A stretch of 6,014 nucleotides of DNA from Rhodoferax sp. Lineage in GTDB: Bacteria; Pseudomonadota; Gammaproteobacteria; Burkholderiales; Burkholderiaceae_C. Below are positions 5,855-6,014 of this stretch, piece by piece; position 1 is the first letter of the stretch; each line of letters opens with the position of its first letter. The stretch is taken from assembly GCA_023231075.1 (NCBI GenBank), contig JALNWC010000188.1:1-6014 (forward strand). The letters are read 5' to 3'. Under the pieces are notes generated by a model. The model saw nothing but the letters and a program-made list of their open reading frames with translations. It was not told the origin of the DNA and did no database searches. The translations under genes were made by a program, and so were the position numbers.

Positions 5855-6014
5855 CCGCGCAGCACGCACTTCTCATAGAGGCCCAACATGCGCCCGGCCG
5901 GGTCGTATTTGGACTTCAATGCCTGGTAGTGCGACAGCCCGTAGGCTTGGGCAAACTCTTCCGGTGTGAAGTAGCTGTCCGAGTAGAGCGATTTGATGCC
6001 GCCCAGCCGCAGAA
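5851..6014 (-). CDS. FAD-binding oxidoreductase, C-terminal end (partial)
   Basis: This minus-strand frame is open from the right window edge and ends at TGA (5853-5851), giving 53 residues. They read LRLGGIKSLYSDSYF, then TPEEFAQAYG, YQALKSKYDPAGR and LYEKCV. That pattern (GG-K-LYSD, then Y--LK-KYDP-GR, then LYEKCV) is typical of the C-terminus of FAD-binding-4 flavoproteins of the DHCR24/alkyl-DHAP synthase/TmsA-like kind, which reduce or oxidise lipid double bonds; the FAD domain itself is outside the window. The call rests on a short tail only. The stop overlaps the start of the SnoaL-like gene by 4 bp, so the two are probably one transcription unit. Confidence 0.6.
   Translation of the reverse strand, partial: LRLGGIKSLYSDSYFTPEEFAQAYGLSHYQALKSKYDPAGRMLGLYEKCVLRG

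Noticed and set aside
5475..5876. Second minus-strand frame of 133 codons over the SnoaL-like gene
   Set aside because: It is a +1-type shadow with no family resemblance; the other frame carries the SnoaL-like motifs.
1..6014. CRISPR arrays, tRNA/rRNA genes, insertion sequences or attachment sites
   Set aside because: No regularly spaced repeats, no tRNA-like cloverleaf, no transposase motif and no terminal inverted repeats were seen; nearly every base is in a protein-coding gene.

Overview
The window is gene-dense, high-GC DNA (roughly two thirds G+C by eye) with almost no intergenic space. Codon use and compact GTG/TTG/ATGA gene junctions fit a betaproteobacterium of the Burkholderiales, possibly Comamonadaceae. 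That placement is an inference from style, not from a marker gene.

Positions 2-5468 hold seven consecutive plus-strand genes that look like one operon. In order they are: the C-terminal two thirds of a membrane di-iron fatty acid desaturase-type protein; two unrelated-looking classical short-chain dehydrogenases (SDRs); a 10-TM EamA/DMT-type transporter; a creatininase-family amidohydrolase; an AHL-lactonase-like metallo-beta-lactamase (MBL) hydrolase; and a 251-residue protein I do not recognise. Four junctions are 4-bp ATGA/GTGA overlaps and the other two are gaps of 1 and 7 bp, so the set is probably co-transcribed and translationally coupled. The promoter lies upstream of the window.

Positions 5465-6014 run on the minus strand. 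They hold the last 53 residues of an FAD-binding oxidoreductase, followed through another ATGA overlap by a short SnoaL/NTF2-like protein that lacks the first third of its fold. The two convergent operons meet tail to tail, and their TAA stops share one TTAA palindrome.

Together the plus-strand genes have the enzyme content of a small-molecule catabolic or tailoring pathway: an O2-dependent hydroxylase or desaturase, two alcohol/ketone dehydrogenases, a transporter, a ring or amide hydrolase, and a second lactone or ester hydrolase. A creatininase embedded with a desaturase-type oxygenase and two SDRs, rather than with creatinase and sarcosine oxidase genes, does not match the textbook creatinine pathway that I know. 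The substrate cannot be read from the sequence. This cluster and its unrecognised last gene are the most interesting part of the window.
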